19,195 nt of DNA, taken from Sulfurovum sp. Lineage in GTDB: Bacteria > Campylobacterota > Campylobacteria > Campylobacterales > Sulfurovaceae. The DNA lies in the NCBI GenBank assembly GCA_027029065.1, contig JALVGO010000283.1, positions 1 to 19,195 on the forward strand. The letters are read 5' to 3'. The notes under the pieces are model-generated. The model did no database searches. It was not told the DNA's origin and was given only the letters and a program-made list of their open reading frames with translations. This document shows positions 1-7,688 of the stretch, one piece after another. The position numbers and the translations under genes are program-made. Numbering within the stretch: the first letter of the stretch is position 1; each line of letters starts with the position of its first letter.

Positions 1-56
1 GTCTTTTTCCCGCCTTGGTCTGACATCGCGTAATCGAAGAAACTGGGTGTTGACAT
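1..56 (-). CDS. Partial unknown protein, N-terminus only (possibly IS5-like transposase)
   Basis: Read on the minus strand, an ATG at 56-54 opens a frame coding MSTPSFFDYAMSDQGGKK before the window edge. It is preceded by a strong Shine-Dalgarno (AGGAGGAG, complement of about 64-71) and a TAAAAT -10 box at 93-88, so translation initiation is well supported even though only 18 residues are visible. The Phe-Phe-Asp-Tyr-Ala start followed by Gly-Lys-Lys recalls the N-termini of some IS5-family transposases. The 67-bp distance from the start codon to a possible inverted-repeat end at 123 would fit an insertion sequence. That identification is a recollection-based inference; a normal chromosomal gene divergent from argH is equally possible. 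Confidence 0.55.
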   Translation of the reverse strand, partial: MSTPSFFDYAMSDQGGKK

Positions 57-87
57 CGTTTTTTCTCCTCCTCTTTTGTGTTAGGGT

Positions 88-93
88 ATTTTA
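88..93 (-). promoter_or_regulatory. -10 box for the left-edge minus-strand gene
   Basis: TAAAAT on the minus strand within GCTAAAAT, about 32 bp upstream of the start codon at 56. It has the same sequence context as the argH -10 box. No -35 element is recognisable, as is usual for Campylobacterota housekeeping promoters. Confidence 0.55.
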
Positions 94-123
94 GCATTTT
101 TGCTTGGGTTTTTCAGAGGGCTC

Positions 124-144
124 AATTTCTAATTTCTAATTTCT
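124..144. repeat. Heptanucleotide tandem repeat, AATTTCT x3
   Basis: Three perfect head-to-tail copies of AATTTCT occupy 124-144. A weaker 7-nt periodicity (CATTC at 150 and again at 157) may be a decayed extension. The array lies in the intergenic region about 30 bp upstream of the argH -10 box. It has the same unit length as the CCCGCTA array upstream of efp. Confidence 0.7.
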
Positions 145-175
145 TGTCCATTCCTCATTCATACCAACTTTTCGC

Positions 176-181
176 TAAAAT
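176..181 (+). promoter_or_regulatory. -10 box for argH
   Basis: TAAAAT within GCTAAAATACCC. Transcription would start near 187-189 and give a leader of only about 20 nt before the ATG at 210. No -35 is visible; the upstream region is T-rich (ACTTTTC), typical of this phylum. Confidence 0.6.
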
Positions 182-209
182 ACCCTAATTTATTTACTCA
201 GGATTGATT

Positions 210-1607
210 ATGGCAAAGAAAATAGCATCAGCGAGGATTACTGAAGAGAGTTCGAAGCTCTTACAGGAACTGAACAACTCACTTCCATTTGACAATGTGC
301 TTTACAGGGAAGATATACAAGGGTCGCGTGCTCATGCCTATATGCTGAAAGAGCAGGGGATCATTTCAGAAGAGGATCATGTCAAGATCGATGCCGGACT
401 GGTTGAGATACTCGGTGATATCGAGGCAGGTATTTTGAAACTTGACGGAGATGATGAAGATATTCATATGGCGATCGAGGGTGAGCTTACCCGACGTATT
501 GGGGATGCCGGAAAGCGTCTTCATACGGCACGAAGCAGAAACGATCAGGTGGCACTTGATTTTAGACTGTATGTACAGAAAAACAGCAGATCAATCGCAA
601 AGCTTCTGTTGGAGAATATAGAGACGCTTGTTGATGTGGCCCAAAAGCATGCCGATACCATGCTGCCGGGCATGACGCATCTTCAGCATGCACAGCCTAT
701 TAATTTTGGGTATCATATGATGGCATACGCAAGTATGTTCAAACGTGACTATGAGCGTTTTATGAGTTCCTATGAGCGTAATAACTATTCACCTATCGGC
801 TGTGCGGCACTTGCCGGTACACCACATCCTATCAACCGTCAGACTACCTCGGACAAACTGGGGTTCAATGCACCGACGCTCAACTGTCTGGATACGGTTA
901 GTGACCGCGATTTTGCGCTGGAGATACTTTTCAATATTGCAACGATGATGATGCATATCAGCCGCTTGAGTGAGGAGTTGATCCTCTGGAGTGCAGCTGA
1001 GTTTAAGTGGGTGACACTCTCTGATAAACATGCGACGGGCAGTTCGATTATGCCGCAAAAGAAAAATCCTGATATTCCTGAACTGCTGCGGGGCAAAACA
1101 GGGCGTGTGAATGGCAATCTTGTGGCACTGCTGACGGTGATGAAGGGGCTGCCACTTGCCTATAATAAAGATATGCAGGAGGATAAAGAGGGTGTCTTTG
1201 ACTCAGTCAAGACGGCACTGCTCAGCCTGCAGGTACTCAATGAGATGATCGCCGATATGACAGTGAACAAGGAAGCGATGGAGGCTGCCTGTATGGTAGG
1301 ACATCTTACCGCAACGGATCTGGCGGACTATCTGGTCAAAGAGGCAGGCATCCCGTTCCGTGATGCCTATCATATCACAGGCAATGTTGTCAATTTTGCC
1401 GAAGAGAAAGGCAAAGATATTTCAGAACTGACACTCGAAGAGCTTCAAAGTATCGATGAACGTATCGGCAAAGATGTGGTCGAGATGCTTGACAACCGTG
1501 CATCGATGAACGCCAGATGCTCTGAGGGTGGTACAGCTACGGAACGTACATTGGAGCAGGTTGCACAGATGAAGGCATGGATCAGTATACAGAATGATCA
1601 AAAGTAA
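210..1607 (+). CDS. argH: Argininosuccinate lyase
   Basis: Cleaves argininosuccinate to arginine and fumarate, the last step of arginine biosynthesis; cytosolic homotetramer of the fumarase/aspartase superfamily. The protein is 465 residues, normal for ArgH. Visible motifs are [13 protein letters not shown] in the N-terminal third, [10 protein letters not shown] with a conserved catalytic-region His, TVSDRDF, and the superfamily signature [12 protein letters not shown] starting at G277, whose serine loop carries the catalytic Ser. An in-frame TTG at 204 extends the frame by two codons, but I chose the ATG at 210 because AGGA at 200-203 is spaced correctly for it. It is transcribed alone from its own promoter and ends convergent with the HIT gene. 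No other arg genes are adjacent. Confidence 0.97.
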   Translation: MAKKIASARITEESSKLLQELNNSLPFDNVLYREDIQGSRAHAYMLKEQGIISEEDHVKIDAGLVEILGDIEAGILKLDGDDEDIHMAIEGELTRRIGDAGKRLHTARSRNDQVALDFRLYVQKNSRSIAKLLLENIETLVDVAQKHADTMLPGMTHLQHAQPINFGYHMMAYASMFKRDYERFMSSYERNNYSPIGCAALAGTPHPINRQTTSDKLGFNAPTLNCLDTVSDRDFALEILFNIATMMMHISRLSEELILWSAAEFKWVTLSDKHATGSSIMPQKKNPDIPELLRGKTGRVNGNLVALLTVMKGLPLAYNKDMQEDKEGVFDSVKTALLSLQVLNEMIADMTVNKEAMEAACMVGHLTATDLADYLVKEAGIPFRDAYHITGNVVNFAEEKGKDISELTLEELQSIDERIGKDVVEMLDNRASMNARCSEGGTATERTLEQVAQMKAWISIQNDQK

Positions 1608-1635
1608 ATGACAGCGAAATGATTATAGCTGCTCC

Positions 1636-1657
1636 TAAAAACAGCACTTAAAGTGCT
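1636..1657 (-). terminator. Intrinsic terminator of the HIT gene
   Basis: On the minus strand AGCACT-TTA-AGTGCT (complement of 1657-1643) forms a short stem followed by GTTTTT (complement of 1642-1637). The hairpin overlaps the HIT stop codon. The stem is also preceded by A residues, so it may act weakly for argH from the other side, but on the plus strand it is followed only by TTG. Confidence 0.6.
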
Positions 1658-2001
1658 TTGTGCGGATCTTCGTGGCTGTGATCCCATCTTAGTTTTCCAC
1701 CGCCAAGCAGATGGAAATGCAGGTGGAAGATCTCCTGCCCGCCATCCTCTCCATTGTTGGTGACAAGCCGGTATCCGGTCTGGTCAACACCAAGTTTTTG
1801 GGCGACTTCCTGAATAAAAGGGGTCATCTTCGCCATCATCTCACTATTGATACTCTGAAAGTTCTCCACATGCTGTTTTGGGATGATAAGCACATGAATG
1901 GGTGCTTTGGGGTAGAGGTCATGAAAGGCAAGGAAGTCCTTATTTTCATGAACAGTATTGTTGGGGATCTCCCCCTTGACGATTTTACAGAAAATACACA
2001 T
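1648..2001 (-). CDS. HIT-family (HINT-type) nucleotide hydrolase
   Basis: A 117-residue histidine-triad protein, the usual size for HINT/PKCI-type purine-nucleoside phosphoramidases that hydrolyse AMP-linked substrates. The signature HLHFHLLGG begins at H93, giving H93, H95 and H97; the last His is the nucleophile that forms the AMP intermediate in this family. An N-terminal CIFC (C2, C5) matches the zinc-binding pair seen in many bacterial HINTs. The stretch DLYPKAPIHVLIIPKQHVE is typical. The start codon at 2001 has AAGGA (complement of 2010-2014) and a TATAAT -10 upstream. It sits divergent from pheS, an arrangement I recall from Campylobacter. Physiological substrate unknown. Confidence 0.95.
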   Translation of the reverse strand: MCIFCKIVKGEIPNNTVHENKDFLAFHDLYPKAPIHVLIIPKQHVENFQSINSEMMAKMTPFIQEVAQKLGVDQTGYRLVTNNGEDGGQEIFHLHFHLLGGGKLRWDHSHEDPHKAL

Positions 2002-2028
2002 AGTAGCTATCCTTCACTCTTTTTGGCA

Positions 2029-2034
2029 ATTATA
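2029..2034 (-). promoter_or_regulatory. -10 box for the HIT gene
   Basis: TATAAT on the minus strand within GCTATAATTGCC, about 28 bp upstream of the start codon at 2001. It lies 34 bp from the oppositely oriented pheS -10 box, so the two promoters are back to back. Confidence 0.65.
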
Positions 2035-2067
2035 GCACACTAAACCGCACTATTAGTAACTTTAGGA

Positions 2068-2073
2068 TAAAAT
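2068..2073 (+). promoter_or_regulatory. -10 box for the pheS-pheT-ispH-aroA operon
   Basis: TAAAAT within GGATAAAATCCC, with transcription expected near 2080 and a leader of about 26 nt. The leader is too short for a Phe leader-peptide attenuator of the enteric kind, and none is visible. GGAG at 2098-2101 is the ribosome binding site. Confidence 0.6.
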
Positions 2074-2105
2074 CCCGGTAATTATTATGCGATAAATGGA
2101 GCATT

Positions 2106-3098
2106 ATGGAGAATTTGGAAGCAAAGATTGCTCAGGCGGATTCGCTTGAAGCACTTGAAAAGGTACGTATTGAACTTTTTGGGAAAAAGGGGCTGCTTGC
2201 CGCTGAGTTTGCCAAGATGAAAGATATCCCTGGGCCTGAAAAGAAAGCGTTTGCCCAGGGGCTGAATGAGAAGAAAGCAGCACTCCAGCAGGCGTTTGAT
2301 GCCCGCTACGAAGTGCTTAAGGCTGAAGCGGTAGAGGCGATGCTCAAAGCTGAAGAGATTGATGTTTCTCTCTATGGTACATTGGCACAAAAAGGGGCAC
2401 TCCATCCGGTTATGGAGACGATGGATAAGATCATCGACTATTTTGTCGCGCTGAACTTCTCTGTTGAGACGGGCGGCATGATAGAGGATGATTTCCATAA
2501 CTTTGAAGCACTCAATCTGCCCAAATACCATCCCGCACGTGATATGCAGGATACCTTTTACTTCAAAGACGGCGGACTGTTGCGTACCCATACCTCTCCG
2601 GTACAGATACGTACCATGCTCAAGGAGAAGCCGCCGATCCGCATGATCGCACCGGGATCGGTATTTAGACGGGACTACGACCTGACGCATACGCCGATGT
2701 TCCATCAGGTTGAGGGGCTTGTGGTCGATGAGAAAGGAAAAGTCTCTTTTGCCAATCTCAAAGCGATTCTGACCGATTTCCTGCAGTATATGTTCGGAGA
2801 TGTCGATGTGCGTTTTAGACCAAGTTTCTTCCCGTTTACCGAACCTTCCGCGGAAGTAGATATCAGCTGTATCTTCTGTGGTGGTGAAGGGTGCCGTGTC
2901 TGTTCGCATACCGGATGGATCGAGATACTCGGATGCGGGATTGTCGATCCCAATGTATTTAAAGCGGTTGACTATGAGGATGTCAGCGGGTATGCCTTTG
3001 GTCTGGGGGTAGAGCGTATTGCAATGCTGATGCACCAGATCCCGGACCTCAGAAGCCTGTTTGAGGGAGATATTCGTTTGTTGGAGCAGTTTAGATGA
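2106..3098 (+). CDS. pheS: Phenylalanine--tRNA ligase alpha subunit
   Basis: Catalytic subunit of the alpha2-beta2 class II Phe-tRNA synthetase; with PheT it charges tRNA-Phe. At 330 residues it has normal length. An N-terminal coiled-coil arm (residues 1 to about 85, rich in Ala, Glu and Lys) binds tRNA. The catalytic domain carries [13 protein letters not shown], the motif 2 stretch [18 protein letters not shown], and motif 3 [18 protein letters not shown] near the C-terminus. The cysteine-rich loop [12 protein letters not shown] before [11 protein letters not shown] is a feature of many bacterial PheS proteins. The stop overlaps the pheT start by 4 nt (ATGA), implying translational coupling that would help equal subunit synthesis. 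Confidence 0.98.
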   Translation: MENLEAKIAQADSLEALEKVRIELFGKKGLLAAEFAKMKDIPGPEKKAFAQGLNEKKAALQQAFDARYEVLKAEAVEAMLKAEEIDVSLYGTLAQKGALHPVMETMDKIIDYFVALNFSVETGGMIEDDFHNFEALNLPKYHPARDMQDTFYFKDGGLLRTHTSPVQIRTMLKEKPPIRMIAPGSVFRRDYDLTHTPMFHQVEGLVVDEKGKVSFANLKAILTDFLQYMFGDVDVRFRPSFFPFTEPSAEVDISCIFCGGEGCRVCSHTGWIEILGCGIVDPNVFKAVDYEDVSGYAFGLGVERIAMLMHQIPDLRSLFEGDIRLLEQFR

Positions 3099-5431
3099 TA
3101 GTGACAAGATCGTGGTTGAATGAGTTTATAGACCTGAGCGGGGTTTCGGATGAGAAACTGTATGGGACCTTCAATGCCATCGGTCTTGAGGTCGACAGTA
3201 TGGAGAAGATTGAGATCGACCCGAAGGTCGTTGTCGGAAAGATCCTCTCCTGTGAAAAGCATCCCGATGCAGACAAACTGAATGTCTGTAAGATCGATGT
3301 CGGCAGTGGCGTACGCCAGATCGTCTGTGGTGCTGCCAATGTCGTAGATGCAGAGTATGTTGCCGTTGCGACCATCGGTGCGGTTCTGCCGGGTAATTTT
3401 GAGATCAAGCATGCCAAGCTGCGTGGTGTCGAGAGTGAGGGAATGGTGTGTGCCTCTTCCGAACTGGGGCTTCCTGAGACAGGCAAAGGGATTATGATCC
3501 TCGATGAGAGTATTGGTGAGCTTGAGGTCGGAAAACCGTTTGGTTCATACCCATGCATTGCCGATACGATCATAGAGCTGGAGCTGACCGCCAACCGTGG
3601 AGACTGTCTGAGTATCTACGGCGTGGCACGTGACCTGAGCGCAGCGTTGAACATCGAAATGAAACCGTTTGAATATAAGCAGGAAGAGCGCATGAAGCTT
3701 GGTATCGCACGCAAGATGGACTTGCACACTTCCGGCGAAATGGATGCAGACCTGCGTTACAAACTTGCGACATTGCAAAATGTACACAGCAACTTCTTGA
3801 TAAAGCTGCGTTTGGCAATGGTCAAAGCAGAAGCGGACAATCCTCTGGCGGAGATCTTGGCATATGCGACACATACGACCGGGGTGATCCTGCGTATGTA
3901 TGACTGTGCAAGTTTCTGCTCTCCTGAAGAGGAGAAGGTTGTCGTAAGTGTCGAGGCACATGCAAAGGGGATCATCCATATCCATGCCAACGGCAAACAT
4001 GTAAGTATTGTCGGTGTGAGCCAAACCGAAGAGAGCAAACCGACAGCCAACAGCAGAGAAGTGCTGATAGAAGCAAGCTATATCCATCCTGATCTGCTTG
4101 CTGAAGCAGTTGCCAATGAGAAAATAGAGACGGATGATCTCTACTATAAAACCTCACGGGGTTCCAACAGTGACCTTGGCTTCGGGTTGGGCTATCTTGC
4201 CTACCTGATGGAGCACAATACTGAAGTAGAGTGCTATGAAGGTTCTATGGATGTCGAGGTTGAGAGAGAACATGAGAAGGTACTTGTCGATGCCGGTGAG
4301 ATATCGGATATTGTCGGTATGGAGATCGAATTGAGCAAGATAGCAGTCGTGCTTCAGAAGCTCGGTTTTGAAATTACCACGATGAATGACCATCAGCTTG
4401 CCACAAAAGTACCGTTTTTCAGACATGATATTAAGAATATTCAGGATATTGCCGAAGAGATCGTACGTATTGTCGGAATCAATAACATCCCCTCAAAGCC
4501 GCTGGTCTTTGCAGAAAAGAAACGCCTCAATGAAACAAGCAGCAGATATGCGGCAAAAAAACGTCTGAGAAACAGGGCGATCGGTGTAGGGTTTTATGAG
4601 AATATCTCCTACGTATTCAGTGAGAAAGAGGTGCTGGAGCGTTATGGGTTTGAAACAACAGAGGAAGCACTTGCCCTGGCAAATCCAATTGCCGAAGAGC
4701 TCAATACCCTCAGAAGCACGCTTCTGGTCAATATGCTTCAGGCAGTCAAGCGTAACGTCAGTTACAGCAAAAAGTCGATTCCGCTCTTTGAGATCGGTGC
4801 CGTGTTTGACAGTACACGTATGCAGCATGAGAAGATCGGTTTTGTATTTGCCGGTCAGGCAGAGCGTGAAAGTGTTACCAATGCCGGCAAACCGCCGCTA
4901 ATCGATTTTGCATCATTTGTCGGTAAGATGGGCGGTGTGATCGGACATTTCGATCTTGTACCGTGTACATTTGAAAACGGACTGATCCATCCGTACCAGT
5001 CTGCAGATATTGTCATAGACGGCAAAGTGTGCGGATTTGTAAGCAAACTGCATCCGAGTGTTCAGGAGCATTACGATATTCCTGTGACCTTCATTGCAGA
5101 GATTGACTTCAATGTGCTGATGCCAAAGCATATCAATGCCAAACCGATCTCGAAGTTTCAGGGTGTCTACAAAGACCTGAGTGTCGTGATCGACAAAAGC
5201 ATTCGTTACTATGAGGTTGCGAAGGTATTGAACAGTCTGAATCTGCCACTGCTCAAAGAGAGTTATCCGGTAGATATCTATACCGATGAAAAACTTGGAG
5301 AGAAAAAATCACTTACGATCCGTTTCTTCATCCAGTCTATGGAGAAGACACTCGAAGAGTCTGATATCGAGTATGTGATGGAAGAGATCATGCGTGCACT
5401 TCAAGAACATTTTGGTGCGGAGCTTCGATAG
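3095..5431 (+). CDS. pheT: Phenylalanine--tRNA ligase beta subunit
   Basis: Structural and tRNA-binding subunit of Phe-tRNA synthetase; 778 residues, normal for bacterial PheT. Domains in order: EMAPII-like tRNA-binding domain (about 40-150; [37 protein letters not shown]), [19 protein letters not shown] and the B3/4 region (about 210-385), B5 (about 400-470; [20 protein letters not shown]), a catalytic-like core (about 480-680), and the C-terminal ferredoxin-fold anticodon-binding domain (about 685-778; [14 protein letters not shown]). The B3/4 region, which edits mischarged Tyr-tRNA in most bacteria, lacks the usual signature motifs (see findings). GGAG at 3083-3086 is a well-placed ribosome binding site inside pheS. 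The stop codon abuts the ispH start with no gap. Confidence 0.98.
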   Translation: MIVTRSWLNEFIDLSGVSDEKLYGTFNAIGLEVDSMEKIEIDPKVVVGKILSCEKHPDADKLNVCKIDVGSGVRQIVCGAANVVDAEYVAVATIGAVLPGNFEIKHAKLRGVESEGMVCASSELGLPETGKGIMILDESIGELEVGKPFGSYPCIADTIIELELTANRGDCLSIYGVARDLSAALNIEMKPFEYKQEERMKLGIARKMDLHTSGEMDADLRYKLATLQNVHSNFLIKLRLAMVKAEADNPLAEILAYATHTTGVILRMYDCASFCSPEEEKVVVSVEAHAKGIIHIHANGKHVSIVGVSQTEESKPTANSREVLIEASYIHPDLLAEAVANEKIETDDLYYKTSRGSNSDLGFGLGYLAYLMEHNTEVECYEGSMDVEVEREHEKVLVDAGEISDIVGMEIELSKIAVVLQKLGFEITTMNDHQLATKVPFFRHDIKNIQDIAEEIVRIVGINNIPSKPLVFAEKKRLNETSSRYAAKKRLRNRAIGVGFYENISYVFSEKEVLERYGFETTEEALALANPIAEELNTLRSTLLVNMLQAVKRNVSYSKKSIPLFEIGAVFDSTRMQHEKIGFVFAGQAERESVTNAGKPPLIDFASFVGKMGGVIGHFDLVPCTFENGLIHPYQSADIVIDGKVCGFVSKLHPSVQEHYDIPVTFIAEIDFNVLMPKHINAKPISKFQGVYKDLSVVIDKSIRYYEVAKVLNSLNLPLLKESYPVDIYTDEKLGEKKSLTIRFFIQSMEKTLEESDIEYVMEEIMRALQEHFGAELR

Positions 5432-6292
5432 ATGAAAATACAGCTTGCATCCAGTTACGGCTTCTGTTTTGGTGTCAAACGTGCTATCAAGATCGCTGAA
5501 GAGCATCGCGGCAGCAAAACCTACGGTCCTTTGATCCATAACAAGGATGAGATCAACCGTCTTAAAGAGGGGTATGCTATCGGACTTGCAGAAAAGTTCG
5601 ATGAGATCGCACCCAATGATGCTGTTGTGATCCGTACACACGGTATTCCCAAAAACGAGCTGGCACAACTGAAAAGTCAGAATAATGAGATCATCGATGC
5701 GACCTGTCCGTATGTGACAACCCCACAGCATATTGTGGCAGATATGAGTGAGCAGGGGTACAGCATTGTGGTATTTGGTGACAAGAACCACCCGGAGATC
5801 AAAGGGGTGGTAAGTTATGCCAAGGATCCGCGCAATGCATTTGTGGTGATCAACGAAGAGGAACTTGAGGGGCTTCCGCTGCTTTCGAAGGTGGCTGTTG
5901 TGGCGCAGACGACACGTAAACCCGAAGACTATCTTAAAGTGGTGAACAAACTGATTTTGGAGCACAAAGAGGTACGGGTCTTTAACACCATTTGCAACGC
6001 GACGTTTGAAAACCAGGATGCGGCGGCAGAACTTGCCAAAGATGCGGATGTGATGATCGTTATAGGCGGGAAGCATTCTTCTAATACAAAGCAACTGCAT
6101 TCTATTTGTAAAACCTACTGTGAAGAGAGCTATCTGGTTGAAAATGAATCGGAATTGGAGGCATCGTGGTTTGAAGGGAAAGCGCTGTGCGGTATCTCTG
6201 CAGGAGCCTCTACACCGGACTGGATCGTTCAGAATGTGATCGACCGCATTCAGGAACTTGTCAAGGTTGACGAGGTGCAGAAGGGTGAATAG
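5432..6292 (+). CDS. ispH: 4-hydroxy-3-methylbut-2-enyl diphosphate reductase
   Basis: Last enzyme of the methylerythritol phosphate pathway, reducing HMBPP to IPP and DMAPP with a [4Fe-4S] cluster. The protein is 286 residues, a compact normal length. The three cluster cysteines are visible: C12 in [11 protein letters not shown]92 in DATCPYVT and C188 in NTICNAT. The conserved IRTHGIP (substrate-binding His), [21 protein letters not shown] and the C-terminal [10 protein letters not shown] are also present. The start directly follows the pheT stop, with GGAG about 14 nt upstream. The 3' end overlaps aroA by 8 nt. As I recall, Campylobacter also places this gene with pheT, aroA and rpsA, but with aroA before ispH. 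Confidence 0.97.
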   Translation: MKIQLASSYGFCFGVKRAIKIAEEHRGSKTYGPLIHNKDEINRLKEGYAIGLAEKFDEIAPNDAVVIRTHGIPKNELAQLKSQNNEIIDATCPYVTTPQHIVADMSEQGYSIVVFGDKNHPEIKGVVSYAKDPRNAFVVINEEELEGLPLLSKVAVVAQTTRKPEDYLKVVNKLILEHKEVRVFNTICNATFENQDAAAELAKDADVMIVIGGKHSSNTKQLHSICKTYCEESYLVENESELEASWFEGKALCGISAGASTPDWIVQNVIDRIQELVKVDEVQKGE

Positions 6293-7568
6293 TCTGACAC
6301 TCAAGCCTATAGCTAAAATAGAAGGAGAGGTGAATCTTCCCGGGTCCAAAAGCCTCTCCAACCGTGCCCTGCTGATCGCTGCTTTGGCGGAAGGAACCAC
6401 CAAAATCACCAATCTGCTTGACAGTGATGATACGCGGCATATGCTCAATGCATTGCAAAAACTGGGAGTGGACTATACCCTTTCAGAAGACAGAACAGAG
6501 TGTGTTGTTACCGGCAACGGCGGTCCTTTTGAAACAGACCGGTCTCTGGAACTTTTTCTTGGAAATGCCGGAACGGCTATGCGGCCGCTGACAGCGGCAT
6601 TGACACTTGGCAGGGGGGAGTATCTGCTGACAGGTGAACCCCGTATGAAAGAGCGGCCTATCGGGCATCTGGTAGATGCACTTCGTCAGGCAGGTGCACA
6701 AATAGCATATCTTGAGAATGATGGTTACCCTCCGTTGAAGATCCATGCAAGCGGGCTTAAAGGTGGAGCGGTAGAGATAGACGGATCGATCTCCAGCCAG
6801 TTCTTGACGGCACTGCTGATGGCTGCACCTATGGCACAGGAGGATATGACCATCACGATTGTCGGTGAGCTTGTCTCCAAACCTTATATCGATATTACGC
6901 TTGACATTATGCAGCGTTTTGGGGTAGAGGTAGTAAACGAGGGATACCAGCGGTTTATTGTCAAAGCAGGGCAGCGCTACAAAGCGCTTGATCATTTTAT
7001 GGTGGAAGGGGATGCCTCTTCTGCTTCCTACTTTCTGGCTGCTGCTGCCATCAAAGGTGGACAGGTCAAAGTAACGGGCATAGGCAAAAATTCTGTACAG
7101 GGGGATGTCAAGTTTGCCGATGTGCTTGAAAAGATGGGTGCGAATGTGGAGTGGGCAGAAGATTACATTGCAGTAAGCAGAGGAGAGCTGCATGCGATCG
7201 ATATGGACTTCAACCATATTCCTGATGCTGCGATGACCATAGCCACCACGGCACTCTTTGCTGATGGTACAACCACACTGCGCAATATCTACAACTGGCG
7301 TGTCAAAGAGACCGACAGACTGCATGCTATGGCGACAGAGCTGCGAAAAGTGGGTGCAACGGTAGAAGAGGGGGAGGACTACCTGACAATCACCCCTCCA
7401 AAGCAGCTTAAGCATGCCGCTATTGATACCTATGATGACCATAGAATGGCGATGTGTTTTTCACTGCTTGCACTCGACCCTGTCTCTGTAACGATCAATG
7501 ATCCAGAGTGTACGGCAAAGACATTTCCAAACTACTTTGAGGTACTGCAAGCCATTTCACACTATTGA
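6285..7568 (+). CDS. aroA: 3-phosphoshikimate 1-carboxyvinyltransferase (EPSP synthase), gammaproteobacterial-like
   Basis: Transfers the enolpyruvyl group of PEP to shikimate-3-phosphate in the chorismate pathway. I chose GTG at 6285 over an upstream TTG at 6258: it gives 427 residues and an N-terminus ([14 protein letters not shown]) aligning residue for residue with E. coli AroA (MESLTLQPIARVDG), which is also 427 aa. GAGG at 6272-6275 is spaced for it. Visible motifs: LPGSKS with K22, [50 protein letters not shown] (catalytic Asp) and [10 protein letters not shown] (Glu, Arg), as in a class I EPSP synthase. The sequence resembles enterobacterial AroA far more than the Campylobacter protein I remember, suggesting acquisition by transfer. 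It overlaps ispH by 8 nt and is the last gene before rpsA. Confidence 0.97.
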   Translation: MNSLTLKPIAKIEGEVNLPGSKSLSNRALLIAALAEGTTKITNLLDSDDTRHMLNALQKLGVDYTLSEDRTECVVTGNGGPFETDRSLELFLGNAGTAMRPLTAALTLGRGEYLLTGEPRMKERPIGHLVDALRQAGAQIAYLENDGYPPLKIHASGLKGGAVEIDGSISSQFLTALLMAAPMAQEDMTITIVGELVSKPYIDITLDIMQRFGVEVVNEGYQRFIVKAGQRYKALDHFMVEGDASSASYFLAAAAIKGGQVKVTGIGKNSVQGDVKFADVLEKMGANVEWAEDYIAVSRGELHAIDMDFNHIPDAAMTIATTALFADGTTTLRNIYNWRVKETDRLHAMATELRKVGATVEEGEDYLTITPPKQLKHAAIDTYDDHRMAMCFSLLALDPVSVTINDPECTAKTFPNYFEVLQAISHY

Positions 7569-7650
7569 TCTAACCTGCTGGACTTTCTCTTTTCTCCTGT
7601 ACTGCTGTTGCAGTCCTGTTTCTCATAAGCATCTTTATAATATATTTGGA

Positions 7651-7656
7651 TATAAT
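7651..7656 (+). promoter_or_regulatory. -10 box for rpsA
   Basis: TATAAT within GGATATAATAACG, with transcription expected near 7662 and a leader of about 27 nt. AAGGA at 7679-7683 is the ribosome binding site. The 120-bp aroA-rpsA gap otherwise holds only a weak 5-bp hairpin (7601-7614) with no U-tract, so read-through from the upstream operon is also likely. Confidence 0.65.
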
Positions 7657-7688
7657 AACGCAAAATTTGTGTACACATAAGGATAGGT

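Larger units (their letters stand above)
1..123 (-). mobile_element. Possible end of an insertion sequence running off the left edge
   Basis: Reading inward from 123 on the minus strand, the sequence begins GAGCCCTCTGAAAAACCC. This resembles terminal inverted repeats of some IS5-group elements, which often begin GAG and contain a TGAAAAACC or TGCAAAACC core. It is followed after 67 bp by a start codon with its own promoter and ribosome binding site, the usual layout of an IS end. The other end, the transposase catalytic residues and the target duplication all lie outside the window, so this is tentative. Outside the putative end lies the AATTTCT array at 124. Confidence 0.27.
81..188. repeat. 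15-bp perfect inverted repeat pair (81-95 and 174-188)
   Basis: TTAGGGTATTTTAGC at 81-95 is the exact reverse complement of GCTAAAATACCCTAA at 174-188. Each arm contains a TAAAAT -10 box facing outward, toward the left-edge gene and toward argH respectively. Identity stops abruptly on both sides: neither the inner nor the outer neighbouring bases pair. The arms could be two copies of one promoter/operator module, or the ends of a small 108-bp inverted-repeat element. Confidence 0.8.

Noticed and set aside
1711..2043. Plus-strand ORF of 110 aa over the HIT gene
   Set aside because: It is antisense to a HIT protein with an intact histidine triad and its own promoter and terminator.
2085..3107. 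Long minus-strand ORF of 340 aa opposite pheS
   Set aside because: It has no recognisable motif or initiation signal and lies entirely antisense to a certain gene; it is a codon-bias shadow.
6258..6284. TTG start for aroA nine codons upstream
   Set aside because: The extra residues (MSRLTRCRR) are out of character, and the GTG at 6285 reproduces the E. coli AroA N-terminus and length exactly.
5309..6448. Minus-strand ORF of 379 aa opposite ispH
   Set aside because: It is antisense to pheT, ispH and aroA, all well supported, and its composition (Cys-, His- and Phe-rich) is typical of shadow frames.
6483..7442. Minus-strand ORF of 319 aa opposite aroA
   Set aside because: It is an antisense shadow with no family signature and no upstream Shine-Dalgarno of note.
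7601..7614. Hairpin ACTGC-TGTT-GCAGT as terminator of the pheS-aroA operon
   Set aside because: Only a 5-bp stem followed by CCTGTTT; too weak to call.
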